Below are positions 27,436 to 35,530 of a DNA stretch of 64,000 bases, one piece after another. Within the stretch, counting starts at the first letter, position 1, and each line of letters opens with the position of its first letter. Origin of the DNA: Anaerolineales bacterium (GTDB lineage Bacteria; Chloroflexota; Anaerolineae; Anaerolineales; Villigracilaceae); the NCBI GenBank assembly GCA_030583905.1, contig CP129481.1:2944136-3008135 (forward strand), in the 5' to 3' direction. The position numbers and the translations under genes were made by a program. The notes beneath the pieces were generated by a model. That model had not been told where the DNA came from, searched no databases, and saw only the letters and a program-made list of their open reading frames with translations.

Positions 27436-28350
27436 TTATCCTTCGCTGAGATGTTCGACGGCAAGTTCAAGATCGCGTTCGCTGGGGGCGATGTAGATAC
27501 GGGTGGTGTTCAGGCTGGAATGTCCAAGCAAGGCCGCCACCTTTTCCAAGCCCACCCCACTATCCACCAGGTTCTTGGCAAACGTATGTCGGCAGATGTG
27601 CGGGGTGAGTTCCTTGATGTTCGCAGCTTTGGCATAACGCTGCAAAATGCGCTGGACGGTGCGTCCGCTCAGGCTTTCATGTTCGCCTTCGACAGTCATC
27701 CATAGATGATCACACCCTGGTCGCACCGCGATCCAATCCTGCAAGGCTTTGCGTGCATCCGAGTTCAAAGGCACGCTACGTTGTTTGTTGCCCTTGCCGT
27801 TCTGGACCAGGATGTTGCCTTTGCGTTCGGAGAGTTCGAGGTCGGTCATGCGCAATCCAATCGCTTCGCTCAAACGCAAGCCGGTGTGTAAAAGAAACAA
27901 AGTCAGGGAGGCATCGCGCCGTCTTGTGACCCAACGCTTGGGATAGTTCTTCTTTGCCAGTTCCAGATCGTTCTCGATGGCACGCTTCAAGGCATGCTGT
28001 TCGTGTTTGTCCAGCCACTTCGGGCTGCGTGCGACACTGGCAATGCCCTTGATGTTCTCGGTGGGGTCGCTGGTGATTTGTTGGGTTTGGCGTGCCCATT
28101 TGCACAAGGCAGCCAGTGCTGCCAGGCGGCGGTTGACGGTGCCGGCTTTACGGCGCTCACCCACCAGCAGGAATTGTTTGTAGTTCTTGACGTCGGTGGG
28201 CGTGATACGTTGGACTTTGAGAGCTTCCGCATTCACGCGCTCGAACCAGCCTTCGAAGTGCTGAAGGTCGGAGAGATAGCCCTTGATCGTGAGTGGGGAA
28301 AGATCTTGTTCGTTCAAGTGTTGTTGGAAGTTGATCAGTAGTTTGCTCAT
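27436..28350 (-). CDS. Tyrosine recombinase (XerC/D-like integrase)
   Basis: A 304-residue tyrosine recombinase. The N-terminal SAM-like core-binding domain ('FQQHLNEQDLSPLTIKGY') is followed by a catalytic domain with Arg159 ('HTGLRLSE'), His251 and Arg254 ('HICRH'), His277 ('LLGHSS') and the nucleophile Tyr286 ('TRIYIAP'), so all catalytic residues are present. The start at 28350 is preceded by AAGGG; a longer frame to 28410 lacks support. It lies in the replication and partition operon and may resolve multimers or integrate the element. No attachment sites were found near it; a phased TAAGC array lies 130 bases upstream. Confidence 0.9.
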   Translation of the reverse strand: MSKLLINFQQHLNEQDLSPLTIKGYLSDLQHFEGWFERVNAEALKVQRITPTDVKNYKQFLLVGERRKAGTVNRRLAALAALCKWARQTQQITSDPTENIKGIASVARSPKWLDKHEQHALKRAIENDLELAKKNYPKRWVTRRRDASLTLFLLHTGLRLSEAIGLRMTDLELSERKGNILVQNGKGNKQRSVPLNSDARKALQDWIAVRPGCDHLWMTVEGEHESLSGRTVQRILQRYAKAANIKELTPHICRHTFAKNLVDSGVGLEKVAALLGHSSLNTTRIYIAPSERDLELAVEHLSEG

Positions 28351-28387
28351 AGTAAATACCCTTGTTTTTTCAATTTTGGAAAAGCCA

Positions 28388-28627
28388 TCAGGAAGCCTCA
28401 GGAGAGGCAAAATTTTCTAGACGGAGGATGAGCCGTATCTGGCTCAGAAAGTTGCTCTCTGCCTTTTCTGTGAGGGAAAGGTAAGCGGCACGGTAAGCGC
28501 CAAAATAAGCGCAGGTAAGCAAGCAGTAAGCAGGTTTGTAAACTGGACGCTTACACACTTTTTTTCCATCCAAAAATCGATGTGCATTTGGCGGAAATCT
28601 TCGGGGTCGGTTTTGGGTGCTGCTCAT
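28388..28627 (-). CDS. Possible 79-residue protein, doubtful
   Basis: Frame of 79 codons that starts within the stop of the upstream gene (ATGA overlap). No family is recognised. Its middle is encoded by the TAAGC repeat array (28481-28553), giving a repetitive Tyr/Ala-rich peptide ('PAYCLLTCAYFGAYRAAYL'), so the frame may be a by-product of a regulatory DNA array. Confidence 0.3.
   Translation of the reverse strand: MSSTQNRPRRFPPNAHRFLDGKKVCKRPVYKPAYCLLTCAYFGAYRAAYLSLTEKAESNFLSQIRLILRLENFASPEAS
28481..28553. repeat. Phased array of TAAGC repeats upstream of the recombinase gene
   Basis: GTAAGC or ATAAGC occurs at 28482, 28494, 28506, 28516 and 28527 (spacing 12, 12, 10, 11 bases), with an inverted copy GCTTA at 28549-28553. 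Spacing near one helix turn places all sites on one face of the DNA, as in protein-binding arrays. Confidence 0.55.
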
Positions 28628-29208
28628 CCCGACCAGCCTTTGACCTGCATTTGCATCACCACCGGCTCACGACGAATCTTCAATTTGCCGGCTTGATAGG
28701 CATCGAGGCTGTATCGGAAGAATGCAGCAAGTACATCTGCCAAACGCAGGTTGTATGCCTCGGCAATCGTCTTGAGTTTTTCATGGCGTTCCAATCCCAA
28801 ACGATACGCGGCTGTTTGTCCTTTGAGCGAACGGGACAGGAGTGTGTCGGCAGGCTTTGTTTTTCTGGGTCGGCGTGTCGGCAACTGGATCGGCTCCGTG
28901 TCGGCTTCCTCCCAGGCAAGCGTGTGTTTGCGTCCCTTGGGATTGAGTCGCGGCTTGAACTTCAAGGTCCCGCGTGTGTGACAGGTCTCGGCGTAATCGA
29001 ACAGGACACCTGCCACCGGATCGACATTTTCCATCAAGGCTTCAGCGAGGGCTGCCACATCATCGCGCACTTCGATGGGAATTAAGTAGCGGCGGGCGGG
29101 ATTGGATTTCTCCCAGGCACGAGTGCGTTTGTGGACCTGAGCGACTTTCAGGTCATGCGCAACAGTGCTTGTGGAGGTCAGAGTTCCAAATGCATTTCTT
29201 CCAGACAT
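28624..29208 (-). CDS. Ribbon-helix-helix-like partition partner of ParA
   Basis: A 194-residue basic protein encoded directly after parA (9 bases between). The C-terminal part, 'YRLGLERHEKLKTIAEAYN' followed by 'LADVLAAFFRYSLDAYQAGK', has the strand-helix-helix pattern of ribbon-helix-helix DNA-binding proteins. In plasmid partition loci a small DNA-binding protein that follows ParA binds the centromere; this gene has that position and a compatible fold. The N-terminal 110 residues are not recognised. Function is therefore inferred. Confidence 0.55.
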   Translation of the reverse strand: MSGRNAFGTLTSTSTVAHDLKVAQVHKRTRAWEKSNPARRYLIPIEVRDDVAALAEALMENVDPVAGVLFDYAETCHTRGTLKFKPRLNPKGRKHTLAWEEADTEPIQLPTRRPRKTKPADTLLSRSLKGQTAAYRLGLERHEKLKTIAEAYNLRLADVLAAFFRYSLDAYQAGKLKIRREPVVMQMQVKGWSG

Positions 29209-29217
29209 GCTGTCCTC

Positions 29218-29994
29218 CTAGCTCAACTTTGCGAGTTGCGCTGCAAATTTTTTGTATTCACGGGCAGGGCGACTGCTGGGATCTTTTTGGAAGATGGTCA
29301 GCCCTTCGGCAGATGCTTCACGTAGTAGCGTTGCACGATGGATGGGCGTGAAGACCTGATCCGGAAATGCCTTCTGCAGGTTCGTCATCTGCTCGCGAGT
29401 GGTGCGGGTTTGTTTGTCATAAAAGGTCGGCAGGACGCCAGCGAGTTTTCCGCGCCATTGCTTTTCTGTCTGCAAGACTTTGAGCATCTCCAGAAATCCG
29501 GAGACACCATCTGCCGATAGGTAATCCAGGCTCGAAACGATCACTGCCAGATCCGCTGCCCAAGATGCCATCTCTTGAAGACCACCGGTCGAGGGGGATG
29601 TATCGAAAAGCAGGAAGTCGAAGCCCAATTGGCGTAAGGGCGGCAGGCATTCGCGAATGTAATTGACCGGCTTTTCCTCCATCGCCAACAGCCGCTGCAC
29701 TTTGGCAGTCATTTGACTGCCAGGCAAAACATACAAATTCTCGTGATGCGTTTTGCGGACCCACTGATTGAGGTCCGTAGAAGAAAGTGGGGAGGAGTTG
29801 AATACGGAGTGCAACAACCAATTGGCAACGCCGCCTTCCGTGTCCAGATTGAGTGAAACGGCAACATGCCCCTGCGGATCGAAATCCACGAGCAGGACAC
29901 GTTTGCCGGCTCGCGCCAATGCATCGCCAGTATTGATTACCGTGGTGGTCTTGCCCGTGCCGCCTTTTTGATTTGCAAAAACAATGGTCTTCAT
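29218..29994 (-). CDS. parA: ParA family partition ATPase
   Basis: A 258-residue ParA/Soj-type ATPase. The deviant Walker A motif 'KGGTGKTTT' is at residues 10-18, with 'VLLVDFDPQGH' (switch I, about 34-44) and 'FLLFDTSPS' (Walker B, about 122-130). It lacks an N-terminal helix-turn-helix, so it belongs to the small Ib-like class that works with a ribbon-helix-helix centromere-binding protein, as encoded next. The start overlaps the previous gene by 4 bases (ATGA). It would segregate or position the element's DNA by gradients on the nucleoid. Confidence 0.88.
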   Translation of the reverse strand: MKTIVFANQKGGTGKTTTVINTGDALARAGKRVLLVDFDPQGHVAVSLNLDTEGGVANWLLHSVFNSSPLSSTDLNQWVRKTHHENLYVLPGSQMTAKVQRLLAMEEKPVNYIRECLPPLRQLGFDFLLFDTSPSTGGLQEMASWAADLAVIVSSLDYLSADGVSGFLEMLKVLQTEKQWRGKLAGVLPTFYDKQTRTTREQMTNLQKAFPDQVFTPIHRATLLREASAEGLTIFQKDPSSRPAREYKKFAAQLAKLS

Positions 29995-30284
29995 GATGGT
30001 TTCCTTTGTTCGATCTGCACGAGTTCCGTCACGCCTTGATCATCCTGTGCGAAGGTTGCGTCCTGGATGATCGCCAGAGCGACAGGCTTGCCGTCCAGAT
30101 CCAGATTGAGTGTGTGTACGCCGGTATGTCGGTTCAGTGCTCCTAAGGCACTCACGGTGAGCGCCAGCGCCTCAGCGGAATGGGGCAGGCGGGTGGCGCT
30201 CCGTTTGACAACCTGAATTGCCCCAGGCGAGACAATACGCTTCGCTGCATTCAGGAGGTTGGTCCATTCGACAAACCGGCTCAA
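29991..30284 (-). CDS. 97-residue protein upstream of parA, unknown
   Basis: A short soluble protein that I do not recognise. It ends in a 4-base overlap with parA and begins in a 4-base overlap with the membrane protein gene, so it is translationally coupled on both sides, which supports it being real. The sequence has an amphipathic N-terminal half and a beta-rich C-terminal half ('HTLNLDLDGKPVALAII'). Confidence 0.55.
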   Translation of the reverse strand: MSRFVEWTNLLNAAKRIVSPGAIQVVKRSATRLPHSAEALALTVSALGALNRHTGVHTLNLDLDGKPVALAIIQDATFAQDDQGVTELVQIEQRKPS

Positions 30285-31054
30285 GTAGGGTTTTCTTCGG
30301 GCGGCATCGGGCTATGTCCATTGCCGCGCGTTTCCACCGGGACCAGTTCAGGTTCAGTGATAGGTGTATGCGGTTTCTTCCAGCGGCGGATCAGGGATGG
30401 AAGCGAGAACTTGATCCTGGGTTTGGCTTCCGGCTCCGTGGGTTGTTGCTTGGTCTGGTATTGACCCAGTCCCAGTTTGTCCGCCGATCCAAATGCAGAA
30501 CGGAAATTACCGCGCCATTGGTTGACGATGTCTTCCATCATTTCATCGGCGACGGTCTCGGAGTCCTTCTCAATGCGTGCCAGGGCTTTGAACATGACCA
30601 AGTCCCGTGCTGCACCTTCAGCGATCTCCTTGAGCACTTCCATCCGTCCTAGTTCGAAAACGATGGTGGCGAAGATGTTGATGGCGATCAGAGCGGACAT
30701 ACCGAGGATGACCATGCGGATCTCGTCCTGGGTCATCTGTCCAACCAGACCGTTCTCGCCGGAGCGATACAAGGTATCCATCGTGAAGAGTGCGGCTTCA
30801 CCGAGGAAGTCGATTAGCACCATCAGCAGCGCCGTACCGCGCTGGATGATGCCGTCGGCACGATACAGGAAGACCAGCAGCCAGCCGATCATGCCGCCCG
30901 AGGTGGCGAGCAGTGCGAAATACCCGAGCGCCTGATCATTGGACGGCAGGGTGGTTTGCACGAAGTCCAACGAGCGAGAGGCTGCATACACCAGCAAACC
31001 ACCACCTATGACGAGAAAGGCGACCATCGCCACGAACTTGAAGAGTGCTTTCAT
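30281..31054 (-). CDS. Membrane protein of the plasmid-like module, unknown
   Basis: A 257-residue protein with about four membrane segments in the first 150 residues ('AMVAFLVIGGGLLVYA', 'YFALLATSGGMIGWLLVFL', 'ALLMVLIDFLGEAALF', 'MVILGMSALIAINIFATIVF'), then a charged cytoplasmic tail of about 110 residues that is Pro-rich at the end. It overlaps the genes on both sides by 4 bases. Family not recognised. Its place between a lipoprotein and the partition genes suggests a role at the envelope for the element, such as surface exclusion or DNA positioning, but there is no direct evidence. Confidence 0.6.
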   Translation of the reverse strand: MKALFKFVAMVAFLVIGGGLLVYAASRSLDFVQTTLPSNDQALGYFALLATSGGMIGWLLVFLYRADGIIQRGTALLMVLIDFLGEAALFTMDTLYRSGENGLVGQMTQDEIRMVILGMSALIAINIFATIVFELGRMEVLKEIAEGAARDLVMFKALARIEKDSETVADEMMEDIVNQWRGNFRSAFGSADKLGLGQYQTKQQPTEPEAKPRIKFSLPSLIRRWKKPHTPITEPELVPVETRGNGHSPMPPEENPT

Positions 31055-31401
31055 TGGGTTCCTCCACAGTATTTGGAATGCACCCAGCCGGTTTGTCCGG
31101 TTGGGGTGGTTACCTTAAGCCAGTCCTGATCCGCATCCAGAATGTCCAGAACATCGCCCGCCGATAGCCAGGCAAGCACGTTGCATTGCAAGCCGGCACA
31201 TTCCCGTAAGTGCAGGGACTGCGCCGACACTGTGCAGGTGACGGGCATTGTATGGGAGTTGGAAATGGGGTCTGGTGTTGCTGTCGCTAAATGTGTGATG
31301 TTGGACACCTGAGCCGGCATGTCCTTTGGCAACGATGGTGGCGTGGTGAGTGAACAAGCCAATAAAAATAGAGTTAGTAACAGCGGTCCCGATGTTTTCA
31401 T
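31051..31401 (-). CDS. SH3-domain lipoprotein
   Basis: A 116-residue predicted lipoprotein. The signal peptide 'MKTSGPLLLTLFLLAC' ends in a lipobox with Cys16. Residues about 55-113 form a bacterial SH3-like domain ('LHLRECAGLQCNVLAWLSAG' through 'TGQTGWVHSKYC'), which in this family often binds cell-wall material. The start at 31401 has GGAGGACACC upstream and overlaps the stop of a 16-codon leader frame. It is the first full gene of the leftward operon. Confidence 0.8.
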   Translation of the reverse strand: MKTSGPLLLTLFLLACSLTTPPSLPKDMPAQVSNITHLATATPDPISNSHTMPVTCTVSAQSLHLRECAGLQCNVLAWLSAGDVLDILDADQDWLKVTTPTGQTGWVHSKYCGGTQ

Positions 31402-31448
31402 GGTGTCCTCCCTGATGATGTCGATGGTGCAAACTGATTGTCTTTCAT
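31398..31448 (-). CDS. 16-residue leader peptide before the lipoprotein gene
   Basis: ATG at 31448 follows a near-perfect ribosome site (AAAGGAG, 8 bases upstream) and encodes MKDNQFAPSTSSGRTP; its TGA overlaps the lipoprotein ATG (ATGA). It may couple translation of the operon. The peptide has no known family. Confidence 0.45.
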   Translation of the reverse strand: MKDNQFAPSTSSGRTP

Positions 31449-31470
31449 ACGCGTGATCTCCTTTGTTGTG

Positions 31471-31512
31471 AAATAAAAAAACAGCGCCCACACACGAATG
31501 TGCGAGCGCCGC
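31471..31512 (-). terminator. Intrinsic terminator between RHS remnants and the plasmid-like operon
   Basis: On the minus strand GCGCTCGCACA pairs imperfectly with TGTGTGGGCGC around TTCG, followed by TGTTTTTTTATTT. It would end leftward transcripts from the RHS region just before the leader peptide of the lipoprotein operon. Confidence 0.65.
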
Positions 31513-31537
31513 TCTTTGCATTGAGCTGCGTTAATAG

Positions 31538-32090
31538 CTATTTGAGATCACGTTTTCTTCGATAGTCCAAAATTGTCAGAGCTTCTGACTTTTGTATGCC
31601 GGGCGGAAGTAGTTCGATTCCATCGCAGTAATGTTGGAATTTTCGCCCGTCGGGACCGCCAGTGGTGTATTTTCTCGAACAAAAAGCGCTTCGATTCATG
31701 AATCGAAGCGCTTTTTGTTCGGTTGCGCCGGGAGTTGTACCAGAGCAAGTTAATGTAACTGTCAGAGTATTGTCCCGTATAGGTATATTCGGTGGGACTC
31801 GCTCCGCTTTCATAGCGAACTTCGCCCCATGCAGTATGGCGCGCATGGAGGCGAGTTCGTTGCCGCCCGCATCGGTCATCAGGGATGAACTGCCCAAATG
31901 ATCTCCAATGATGAAGTTCAAGGCACCATCCTTGCGCAAGGTGATTCTTTGCGCGCCCGCGAAATAGTATTTCGTGATTTCTGTGCCCGTCACTTCGTAG
32001 CGCCGCATATATATGGTCGGAATCGCATTGGTATTTCGTAGACTCTATGGTCCGGTTCCCAGCTAAGTTCGGCACGCGCTTGGTCATCAT
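31538..32090 (-). pseudogene. RHS repeat protein 3' fragment, frameshifted
   Basis: Two frames together give an RHS core end: 'IIGDHLGSSSLMTDAGGNEL' in one frame and 'AWGEVRYESGASPTEYTYTG' in the other, with the change of frame near 31840. No start or upstream RHS repeats exist, and after 'INLLWYNSR' the expected 'YDP' motif is missing, replaced by the palindrome at 31677-31720 and unrelated sequence. It is a relic of a polymorphic toxin or wall-associated RHS gene. Related fragments lie at 32620-33432, 33961-34395 and 35531-35553. Confidence 0.75.
31677..31720. terminator. Perfect 44-bp palindrome, probably a bidirectional terminator
   Basis: Both 22-base arms match exactly with no spacer; the core is GCGCTTCGATT-CATG-AATCGAAGCGC, with A5 before and T5 after on each strand. 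This is a strong stem with a U tract in both directions. It sits within the RHS relic, where a coding sequence would be expected, so it seems to have been brought in or left by recombination. Confidence 0.7.
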
Positions 32091-32116
32091 ACCGCCGGTC
32101 GCATCACTATAGGTGA

Positions 32117-32617
32117 TTATGGCGTGAATTCAAAATCTACGTAAGCTCCTACGCATTTATCCGTTTCAATCTCATTTTCGTACGTATGCCCATGTATCAC
32201 AATCCTTAATTCCGCTTTTCTGCCTAAAACGGGGATCACCCCTATAAGATCGTATTCATATTCTTTAGCAGGATCGTTCTTTCCGACAATATACTTGCCG
32301 TCAATTGGAAAATATTGAACATTATTTATTACTTCCACCCATTTACTTTGTTCAATATCAAACCACAACAACTTAACGTTGTTATCTACTGGAAACATTA
32401 CAGAGATATTCGATGTGGGTTCTACGCTGAAATTCACATTCCTATCTCCTTCATATAGTTTTCCAACAAAGCTCATTGTTAGCAATGTGTTCATTTCACA
32501 GTTTTTATACATCTGGGTAAATAAACTCTCCGCTTCAACCGCTGTGTTAGTTGCGCAACCCGTAATAAGAATTACACAGAGGACGATTTTGAGAACATTA
32601 ATCTGCGTGATTTTCAT
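32117..32617 (-). CDS. Lipoprotein after an RHS tip, possible immunity protein
   Basis: A 166-residue protein with a lipoprotein signal peptide ('VLKIVLCVILITGC', Cys21). The mature part is beta-rich and not recognised. It starts 2 bases after the stop of the RHS-tip gene, with GAGGTAATA as ribosome site. In RHS and other polymorphic toxin loci the gene right after a toxin tip commonly encodes its immunity protein, so that role is inferred from position only. AT-rich, unlike the core genes. Confidence 0.55.
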   Translation of the reverse strand: MKITQINVLKIVLCVILITGCATNTAVEAESLFTQMYKNCEMNTLLTMSFVGKLYEGDRNVNFSVEPTSNISVMFPVDNNVKLLWFDIEQSKWVEVINNVQYFPIDGKYIVGKNDPAKEYEYDLIGVIPVLGRKAELRIVIHGHTYENEIETDKCVGAYVDFEFTP

Positions 32618-32619
32618 TA

Positions 32620-33432
32620 TTACCTCGGAGGTATTGTGTAAATAAATGGCACAGGTATTTTCTTAACACCCTGATACCCAAGGTTAATCGGCATGGATAA
32701 AACCATAGACACTTCGATATAGTTGTTTTTGTTCGGTCTGAAAGGATGGCTGTATACAGTGGAACGATATTCAAGACAGTTTTGACAAATCGAAATGATC
32801 TCGATCTCGCCTGGGTCTATAACTACTGGTGAGGACGGCTTAAAAATACAATTGGTAGTTATTCTGCATGAGGTCATACTCGGAGGCGCCTCTTCTGCCA
32901 TTTCGATACGCACCAGCGTTGCACTTGATGCACCTCCATTGACTATGGTAATTCTCATGCCAACCACATCTCCGCTTTCATGCGTGAGATAGGAAAGAAA
33001 CACTTCTAGAGTAGGCGGCGCTGTAGGCGAAAGCATTTTCGCTATTCTTATGAATTCGTCCAAACCATCAATGAATGGATCACTCACCTCATTTGGGCTG
33101 CTAAGATGCTGCCAATGATAAACGCTTTCTGGTGTCGCGCCGCCAATGTTTTCTTGATGCCATTGCCCTTTTCCTTCTTCCTTGTTCTTACCTCCCCCGC
33201 CTGTTGACCCTGACCCCGTCCCACCTGCATAGCCGGAGCCGTCGTATCCGCACCAAATGCCGTCGGGTCCGCATGCGGGATCATGTCCTGTTGGATCGGT
33301 GTACTTGAGCGGATTATATCGGACGTAACTGTACCTATTCCAATCAAGCGGATTGTACGAATCGGGAACGATGCTGTCAGGTTGGGTCATGTGGTTACGA
33401 TAAGGGTCGTACCACCTTGCATTATAGAACAT
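32620..33432 (-). CDS. Orphan RHS C-terminal tip (core end plus variable domain)
   Basis: A 270-residue product that begins at the conserved RHS-core end: 'MFYNARWYDPYRNHMTQPDS', then 'NPLDWNRYSYVRYNPLKYTD' and 'PTGHDP', where the tip normally begins. The last 200 residues are a Gly/Lys-rich linker and a beta-rich domain that I cannot assign to a toxin family. The large RHS repeat part is absent, so this is a displaced tip that could recombine with a full RHS gene elsewhere. A ribosome site is lacking. The next gene is a lipoprotein 2 bases away. Confidence 0.6.
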   Translation of the reverse strand: MFYNARWYDPYRNHMTQPDSIVPDSYNPLDWNRYSYVRYNPLKYTDPTGHDPACGPDGIWCGYDGSGYAGGTGSGSTGGGGKNKEEGKGQWHQENIGGATPESVYHWQHLSSPNEVSDPFIDGLDEFIRIAKMLSPTAPPTLEVFLSYLTHESGDVVGMRITIVNGGASSATLVRIEMAEEAPPSMTSCRITTNCIFKPSSPVVIDPGEIEIISICQNCLEYRSTVYSHPFRPNKNNYIEVSMVLSMPINLGYQGVKKIPVPFIYTIPPR

Positions 33433-33453
33433 GAGACCGAAGCCCGCTATGGC

Positions 33454-33825
33454 TCACAAAAAAAATGGCGAAATCACGGACACCACTGCTGCAAGGAAAA
33501 ATAAAATTGTTTGAATTATTCCATAAACTTTTGCTGGTTTACCACTTAATCCAGCAAAGGGCATGTAGGCAGGCACTTCCCTTCTCATAAAAATAACAAT
33601 CCCGCCAATTCCTCCTCCAAACCCAAAAAAACTAAAGGAGAAAAACACGAAAAACTTTAATATTTTCGTGTCAACTTCAATTCCTCTAGGAGTAACAAAT
33701 ACGGTAAAAAAAATCAGTCCTAGCAGGAGAGGAAAGCTAAATACTATGTAGATCAAGTTGAGCAAGTGATATGTGCTTAATTTTCTTGTTTCATCGATCA
33801 CGGTACTAATCAATTTTTTTGTCAT
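33454..33825 (-). CDS. Small membrane protein among RHS fragments
   Basis: A 123-residue protein with three predicted membrane segments ('LLNLIYIVFSFPLLLGLIFF', 'FFVFFSFSFFGFGGGIGGIV', 'IIQTILFFLAAVVSVISPFF'). ATG at 33825 has AAGGATATG upstream. Family not recognised. It sits between two RHS tip fragments, so it may be an immunity gene kept from a tip cassette; there is no direct evidence. AT-rich. Confidence 0.55.
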   Translation of the reverse strand: MTKKLISTVIDETRKLSTYHLLNLIYIVFSFPLLLGLIFFTVFVTPRGIEVDTKILKFFVFFSFSFFGFGGGIGGIVIFMRREVPAYMPFAGLSGKPAKVYGIIQTILFFLAAVVSVISPFFL

Positions 33826-33960
33826 ATTTTCATATCCTTTATCCCGACTTAAAGATAAGCCTTATCATAGGAAAGCACATTGAATTGACCCGTCCCAAAA
33901 AGCAGTTTTCGCATTCATTAACGATGGTATCTGGTTGGTACCCACTGCGCTGCGGGGCGC

Positions 33961-34395
33961 TTACCCTTCGGGTACGATGTCGCGAAAATGGTTAATGCCG
34001 GGGTCATACCACCTTGCATTATCCACTTCGCTGTCGCTACGGGATGCTTCGCGATAAAACATGAGACCGAAGTCCGCGGTGTACGAGTATTGTCCCGTGT
34101 AGGTGTAGTCTGTAGGCGTCGCTCCGCTCTCATAACGGACTTCACCCCATGCTTTATAGCGTATCTCAGAGATTTTGGTCCCATTTGCATCGGTGACGAT
34201 ACTGGTCGAACCCAAATGGTCGCCAAGGATGTAGAACAACTCTCCAGCCTTTCTCACATCGTCCCGATGTCCTTCAGGATCGCGATACGCTGCGCGAAAG
34301 CGGTCAAGATACTTCGCTTTTGCAAAAATCGGTTTGTCACTGAAAGTTCTATTTCTCTTCCTCTCCAAACGCAAATATATTATCTCCTCGAGCAA
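33961..34395 (-). pseudogene. RHS repeat protein 3' fragment
   Basis: From about residue 55 it reads an RHS core end: 'YILGDHLGSTSIVTDANGTK', 'AWGEVRYESGATPTDYTYTG', then 'NARWYDPGINHFRDIVPEG' where it stops soon after the core without a tip. The first 50 residues are unrelated and overlap the end of the propeller gene, so the true RHS 5' part is lost. The order of pieces suggests repeated recombination at the conserved core. Confidence 0.65.
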
Positions 34396-35440
34396 AGATT
34401 AACATATCGTCAGATGAAATCAACAGTTGTCGATAAATTGTAATAAAGGCAAATCGTGCCAGTGTCAATTTCCCAATTTGAGTACCGTCTGTTGCGTCAA
34501 ATGCATAAACAACCGTTTGGGGACCATTAAAAATATATCCAATATCCATCACAATCACCGGATTCTGCATCTTCCAACCTATATTCGCACACCAGATAAT
34601 TTTCCCATCTGTTCGTCTCAAAACACAATATTGCAATGCGTCGGTTAAAAGAAGAAAATCTCCAGCTACCTTGAACTCCTGAACTCTCTCACTCTTTAGG
34701 GGCGTATTCCAAAGAACTTCGCGACTCTCCAAATCATATGCAATAACTGCACGTCGATTGGGAGATGAATACATTATGCCATCAGAATAGCCTGCATTCC
34801 AAATTCTATCTGGTGATTCTGTTACCCAGACAATTTCCCCTGTTCTAGCATCCATCGCGGTTACACCATAGCAAGGAATGTATATGGTATTACCATAAAT
34901 ATAAGGATGAACAGCCTCCCTGCATACGGGTTTACTCCACAGCAAATCGCCAGTGGATGCCTCATATACATTTAAGTATGGTCTATAACTAACAGCTACA
35001 AAATCATCAGAAACAAACGCAATTTGTGCATTTTGAGCACGGTAAACTGGTTGCTGCCACATGAGATTTCCATCTGACAAATCAAGAGCTGATATACCTT
35101 GGCCATCCGTCAAAAAGACTAATTCATTTTGAGCCAATGCCGGCTTAGTAATAGTTTGCCAATGCAAATCATGCTTCCATAATACATCACCAGTTGTGCT
35201 GTCCAAGGCATATAGTTTTGTTCGAGTCATCACAAGAAGTGTTTGGTTACCAGCAAGTGATAGTTGTTGAATACTGCCTTGCAGGCTTAATGACCATTGT
35301 TTTGATAAGGGGAAATCTTCGCTTATCAATTGATCCCGAAGAATATTTCCCGAAAACACAATTAATAATATCAACACGGCTGCAAAAGTGCCAACGAACC
35401 ATGTTCTGCCAATTTTTTTGGAATTGCTGAAGTTGTCCAT
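34349..35440 (-). CDS. Membrane-anchored PQQ-type beta-propeller protein
   Basis: A 363-residue protein with an N-terminal membrane anchor ('TWFVGTFAAVLILLIVFSGN') and repeated blades of the PQQ/BamB type, each with 'LYALDSTTGDVLWKHDL', 'ISALDLSDGNLMWQQP', 'LNVYEASTGDLLWSKP', 'VTAMDARTGEIVWV', 'VIAYDLESREVLW' and 'VYAFDATDGTQIG'. It would sit outside the membrane as a propeller with an unknown ligand. ATG at 35440 chosen; GTG at 35455 is possible. Its 3' end overlaps the RHS fragment by 47 bases, suggesting that the fragment was joined here. AT-rich, so probably acquired. Confidence 0.75.
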   Translation of the reverse strand: MDNFSNSKKIGRTWFVGTFAAVLILLIVFSGNILRDQLISEDFPLSKQWSLSLQGSIQQLSLAGNQTLLVMTRTKLYALDSTTGDVLWKHDLHWQTITKPALAQNELVFLTDGQGISALDLSDGNLMWQQPVYRAQNAQIAFVSDDFVAVSYRPYLNVYEASTGDLLWSKPVCREAVHPYIYGNTIYIPCYGVTAMDARTGEIVWVTESPDRIWNAGYSDGIMYSSPNRRAVIAYDLESREVLWNTPLKSERVQEFKVAGDFLLLTDALQYCVLRRTDGKIIWCANIGWKMQNPVIVMDIGYIFNGPQTVVYAFDATDGTQIGKLTLARFAFITIYRQLLISSDDMLIFARGDNIFAFGEEEK

Positions 35441-35530
35441 TGATTTACTTTTCACAGGCTTCTACTCCAATATTTGGCTTTTCAAGGAATCCAAGGTATA
35501 TAATCAAATGTGAATATCAACTGCATCCAT

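Noticed and set aside
22020..31448. Prophage
   Set aside because: Integrase and primase occur, but no terminase, capsid, portal, tail or lysis gene is present; partition genes and iteron-like repeats favour a plasmid origin.
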